Of a DNA stretch of 5,607 nt, positions 3,426 to 5,607 are shown piece after piece. Position numbers and translations under genes: made by a program. The notes under the pieces were generated by a model, which had not been told where the DNA came from, made no database searches, and was given only the letters and a program-made list of their open reading frames with translations. The stretch lies in NCBI GenBank assembly GCA_026692885.1, contig JAPLNJ010000984.1, positions 1 to 5,607 on the forward strand, in the 5' to 3' direction. Source of the stretch: Planctomycetota bacterium. Lineage in GTDB: Bacteria > Planctomycetota > Planctomycetia > Pirellulales > Pirellulaceae. Position 1 is the stretch's first letter; each line of letters starts with the position of its first letter.

Positions 3426-5420
3426 TCAGAGCCGCAGATCTTCGTGAACCGACGCCTCGACCGCGACGATTTCTTCGTCTGTCAGACGATACAACCGATA
3501 GACCAGGGCATCGATCTCAGCATCCCGTTCGGCCCGCGCGAGTCGGAACTCGTGCCGCTCTCGCGGACCGTCGGCGTCGACTTCCTGCCAGCCCGCCTGT
3601 AACTCGTCCACGAGTTGGATGAGCCGTCGCTGGAGCGGACCGGCCTCCAGGTCGTCCGGGCTACTGACGCAAATCGGCAGCTGGGCGAGTTGACTCTTGT
3701 TGATCGCCAGGTAACCGCCCGCCAATCGTTTCGCCCCAAAGCGTAGCCGGAACAGCTGCGACAGGAGCTTCGAGTTAAGCAGCCCCAGCAGGTACCGAGC
3801 ATCGACCTGCCGCGGCACTGCCGCATAGACTTGGACACCCAACGCCCGGCGTCCCTCGTCCCACGCCGCCTCGAGCCGCGTCGTCAGCCCGGCGATGACA
3901 ATCTTCGGACTCTCGAACAGCCGGCGTTTCCGTGCGGTCAGGCAGGCGGCAGCGGCCGGCAATCTCGGAGCAGCGAAATCCCGCTTCATGAAGCGCACTC
4001 GACCGGGCCGAATGGCGTAGCGATCGATGTTGCCGCTCACGATGAATTCGTAACTCGCCTCCGCCACAGCCTCCGTGCTCTCCTGCAAGGCACCGGCAAT
4101 GCTAGCCGCTTGGAAGCCCGTCGAGCCGCTGTGCAACTCGGCCACTTCCGACAGCGGGCGTGTCGGCACGCGGGTTTCCACACGCAGTTGGCCGTGGATC
4201 TGCAGCCCCGACTCGGCGGACAATTCGGCTTGCCGAACCGAGTGCTCGGCTGGGCAGACCAGCAGCTCCTCCAGACACTGGGCCTGGACCGTGGCGATGC
4301 GGTGTTCGTCGGGCGGCGGTTGCTTCCGCCAGATCAGCACATAGGGATAGACGCTCGCGTCTGGGAAAGCGGAACTGCCCGCCAGATCCGCAATCCGCAG
4401 GATCGTCGTCTGCTCCAACAGCAACTTCCGGCAAACGCGGGCGTAGTTCAGAGTGGCGAGTTTGTTGGGTATAATGAACCCGCACACGCCGCCCGGCCGC
4501 AGAAGTTCGAAGGCTTTTTCCAGAAACAGCACATACAGGTCATAAGCCCCGCGGGCGCAGCGGTAGTGCAACTGCAGATACCGCTTGACCGTCTCGCCAT
4601 GCGTCTGCGTCAGCCGCCGGATGTTGACATAGGGCGGATTGCCCAGAACAGCGTCGAACCCGGACTGCCCGCCGCGGAAGACCTCGGCGAATTCCGCTCG
4701 CCAACAGAACGCCGGGCAGGCCCCCGGGCTGTCCGGCGGTCGCTCGGGATCCGGCTCAACCAGCGCATCGCCGCAGCGGATCTGCGTCGACAAAGCGGCC
4801 CGCAGTTTATCGGCTCGCCGTGCATCCCCATCGGCCGCGACGTCGGCCAACGCGATCTTCGTTCGCTCGACTAACTGCGGTTGGAGCTCCAATCCAAACA
4901 GGCTCGACAGCAGAATCCGTTTCCGCTCGGCCCAGGCCAATTCCCAGTCCCCGGTCGTCGAGCTGCGTTGCAGGCGAGCTGGAGCGGCAGTCGTCGGACG
5001 CGGCGGAACAACGACTCCCTCGCCCCGGTACTCCGGGGAGAGGGTTGGGGTGAGGGGCGAATCGGCTGGGAGGGCGAGGCTCCTGCCGAGCCGTGGGCCG
5101 CAACCGGCTTGGCGGGAGCCGCGCCCTCCCATTCCATAGGCCACCTCGGGATCCATAACACCGGCCGGATCCGAGCGGAGATAATACGCCAGGTGCCATT
5201 CCAGCAGACACCGGTAGGCTTCGACCAAAAACGCACCTTCGCCGCAGGCCGGTTCCAGGATACGTAACGGCCGATCCGGATGCGCGTCGGCCAACAGTGG
5301 AGCGAGCGTGTGACGAACCATGTATTGCACGATCGGCGCCGGCGTGAAGTACTCGCCGGTGGCCCGACGGGCCGCCAACGTCGCGTTGGCGCGGTGCGTA
5401 TTCGGGGATCGGTCGGACAT
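3426..5420 (-). CDS. Adenine-specific DNA methyltransferase, Eco57I/TaqI-like
   Basis: The 664-residue product should transfer methyl groups from S-adenosylmethionine to the N6 of adenine in a specific DNA site. Seen in order: GEYFTPAPIVQYMV (about 22-35, motif X region), LEPACGEGAF (55-64, SAM-binding motif I), WELAWAERKRIL (159-170) and FGLELQPQLVE (175-185, motif II/III region), catalytic NPPY (261-264), YDLYVLFLEKAF (293-304) and FIIPNKL (315-321). The C-terminal half has the target-recognition pattern of TaqI-like enzymes, with LLGLLNSKLLSQLF (about 544-557), GGYLAINKSQLAQLPI (568-583), then a helical tail. There is no nuclease domain before motif X, unlike full-length Eco57I-type fusions of about 1000 residues. 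Thus it is an orphan methylase or its nuclease is separate. Residues about 97-136 are encoded by two palindromic repeats inserted in frame between motif I and WELAWAERKRIL. Start: ATG at 5420 with AGGTG (5428-5432) 7 nt upstream. A TTG at 5468 would add 16 residues, partly repeat-derived. Confidence 0.93.
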   Translation of the reverse strand: MSDRSPNTHRANATLAARRATGEYFTPAPIVQYMVRHTLAPLLADAHPDRPLRILEPACGEGAFLVEAYRCLLEWHLAYYLRSDPAGVMDPEVAYGMGGRGSRQAGCGPRLGRSLALPADSPLTPTLSPEYRGEGVVVPPRPTTAAPARLQRSSTTGDWELAWAERKRILLSSLFGLELQPQLVERTKIALADVAADGDARRADKLRAALSTQIRCGDALVEPDPERPPDSPGACPAFCWRAEFAEVFRGGQSGFDAVLGNPPYVNIRRLTQTHGETVKRYLQLHYRCARGAYDLYVLFLEKAFELLRPGGVCGFIIPNKLATLNYARVCRKLLLEQTTILRIADLAGSSAFPDASVYPYVLIWRKQPPPDEHRIATVQAQCLEELLVCPAEHSVRQAELSAESGLQIHGQLRVETRVPTRPLSEVAELHSGSTGFQAASIAGALQESTEAVAEASYEFIVSGNIDRYAIRPGRVRFMKRDFAAPRLPAAAACLTARKRRLFESPKIVIAGLTTRLEAAWDEGRRALGVQVYAAVPRQVDARYLLGLLNSKLLSQLFRLRFGAKRLAGGYLAINKSQLAQLPICVSSPDDLEAGPLQRRLIQLVDELQAGWQEVDADGPRERHEFRLARAERDAEIDALVYRLYRLTDEEIVAVEASVHEDLRL
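5014..5058. repeat. CCCTCGCCCCGG palindrome inside the methyltransferase gene
   Basis: CCCTCGCCCCGG (5017-5028) pairs with CCGGGGAGAGGG (5033-5044) around TACT with one mismatch, followed by a G-rich tail to 5058. On the coding strand it reads PLTPTLSPEYRGEG. I recognise this peptide as the usual translation of a widely interspersed bacterial repeat rather than of a methyltransferase. A partial second copy lies at 5468-5489. The element adds roughly 15 codons without breaking the frame. Confidence 0.8.
5067..5131. repeat. 26-bp-arm palindrome ('GEAPAEP' type) inside the methyltransferase gene
   Basis: The arms 5067-5092 and 5106-5131 are inverted with three mismatches in 26, two of which would be G-U wobbles in plus-strand RNA, around a 13-nt loop. 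On the plus strand the left arm reads WEGEAPAEP, a peptide I associate with a repeat family common in planctomycete genomes. On the methyltransferase strand it gives GGRGSRQAGCGPRLGRSLAL (98-117), a glycine/arginine-rich stretch not expected in this enzyme family. Confidence 0.8.
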
Positions 5421-5427
5421 GCTTTTG

Positions 5428-5432
5428 CACCT
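5428..5432 (-). promoter_or_regulatory. Shine-Dalgarno site deciding the methyltransferase start
   Basis: On the minus strand AGGTG (complement of 5428-5432) lies 7 nt before the ATG at 5420. The alternative TTG at 5468 is next to the repeat remnant, and the residues between the two starts have no family similarity that I recognise. This supports 5420 as the start. Confidence 0.6.
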
Positions 5433-5467
5433 GATGCGGGTCGCGGCCAAGGCACGGTCGAAAAACA

Positions 5468-5489
5468 ACTCCCTCGCCCCGGTACTCCG
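5468..5489. repeat. Partial copy of the CCCTCGCCCCGG repeat next to the methyltransferase start
   Basis: These 22 nt are identical to 5014-5035 and in the same orientation. The similarity ends abruptly after 5489, where the right half of the palindrome is absent. It lies 48 nt upstream of the methyltransferase ATG and 16 nt below the stop codon of the edge gene, so the junction may mark an old insertion or deletion boundary. Confidence 0.75.
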
Positions 5490-5504
5490 CAGATTGTCCC
5501 ACTT

Positions 5505-5607
5505 TTAAGCTGCCATTTCTTCCAGACTTACGTCACTTTGCGGCTGGTTGATTGGGGTCGGCCGTGCCTTCGCGATGGTCAATCCGTTATGTACCAGCAC
5601 CAGCAGG
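5505..5607 (-). CDS. C-terminal tail of an unidentified gene, cut by the window edge
   Basis: On the minus strand a frame is open from the right edge to a TAA at 5505-5507, giving 33 residues that begin LLVLVHNGLTIAKARPTPIN and end in SLEEMAA. The third codon positions are moderately GC-rich and the tail ends in ordinary acidic and alanine residues, so it could be a real protein end. The opposite strand is also open here, so evidence is limited. I do not recognise the family. The leucine-rich LLVLVHN faintly recalls the ends of some DDE transposases, but that is speculation. It would be the upstream neighbour of the methyltransferase on the same strand, 84 nt away. Confidence 0.4.
   Translation of the reverse strand, partial: LLVLVHNGLTIAKARPTPINQPQSDVSLEEMAA

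Noticed and set aside
3831..4874. Plus-strand frame of 347 codons opposite the methyltransferase
   Set aside because: It is antisense to a gene with clear catalytic motifs and has no family similarity I recognise; long shadows are expected at this GC content.

Overview
The window is GC-rich, densely sprinkled with palindromic repeats, and carries three complete genes plus the tail of a fourth. The first gene belongs to a uronate-isomerase-like amidohydrolase group that I associate with Planctomycetes. Several interspersed palindromes (translated hallmarks such as 'GEAPAEP' and 'LTPTLSPEYRGEG') are also of a kind I know from planctomycete genomes. I therefore infer a planctomycete, perhaps Pirellulales-like; this rests on recognition, not on a search.

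Layout. 1-339: no gene; a short dispersed motif at the edge, a small hairpin and a strong plus-strand intrinsic terminator, then the leader of the first gene. 340-1680 (+): uronate-isomerase-like amidohydrolase. 1681-1964: gap between convergent genes holding an almost perfect 80-bp palindrome. 1965-2678 (-): exported beta-class carbonic anhydrase. 2679-3425: about 750 bases without a credible gene, built of repeats: a second copy of the dispersed motif, a 16-nt tandem duplication, a nested inverted-repeat complex, a 36-nt direct repeat, a third motif copy and a 13-nt tandem repeat. 3426-5420 (-): Eco57I/TaqI-like adenine-specific DNA methyltransferase with two different palindromic repeats embedded in frame in its N-terminal half. 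5505-5607 (-): the last 33 codons of an unidentified gene running off the right edge.

The genes do not look like one pathway. The isomerase-like protein would act on a sugar acid or similar compound in the cytoplasm, the carbonic anhydrase would interconvert CO2 and bicarbonate outside the cytoplasm, and the methyltransferase would methylate adenine in DNA. No nuclease partner for the methyltransferase is visible, although the gene upstream of it is cut by the edge.

The most unusual content is the repeat ecology. At least three palindromic families, plus a hairpin-GCGAAA unit and an 18-nt dispersed motif, lie within 5.6 kb. Two of them have been absorbed into a methyltransferase reading frame, and one partial copy abuts its start. 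I see no clear evidence of a complete new multi-gene system.
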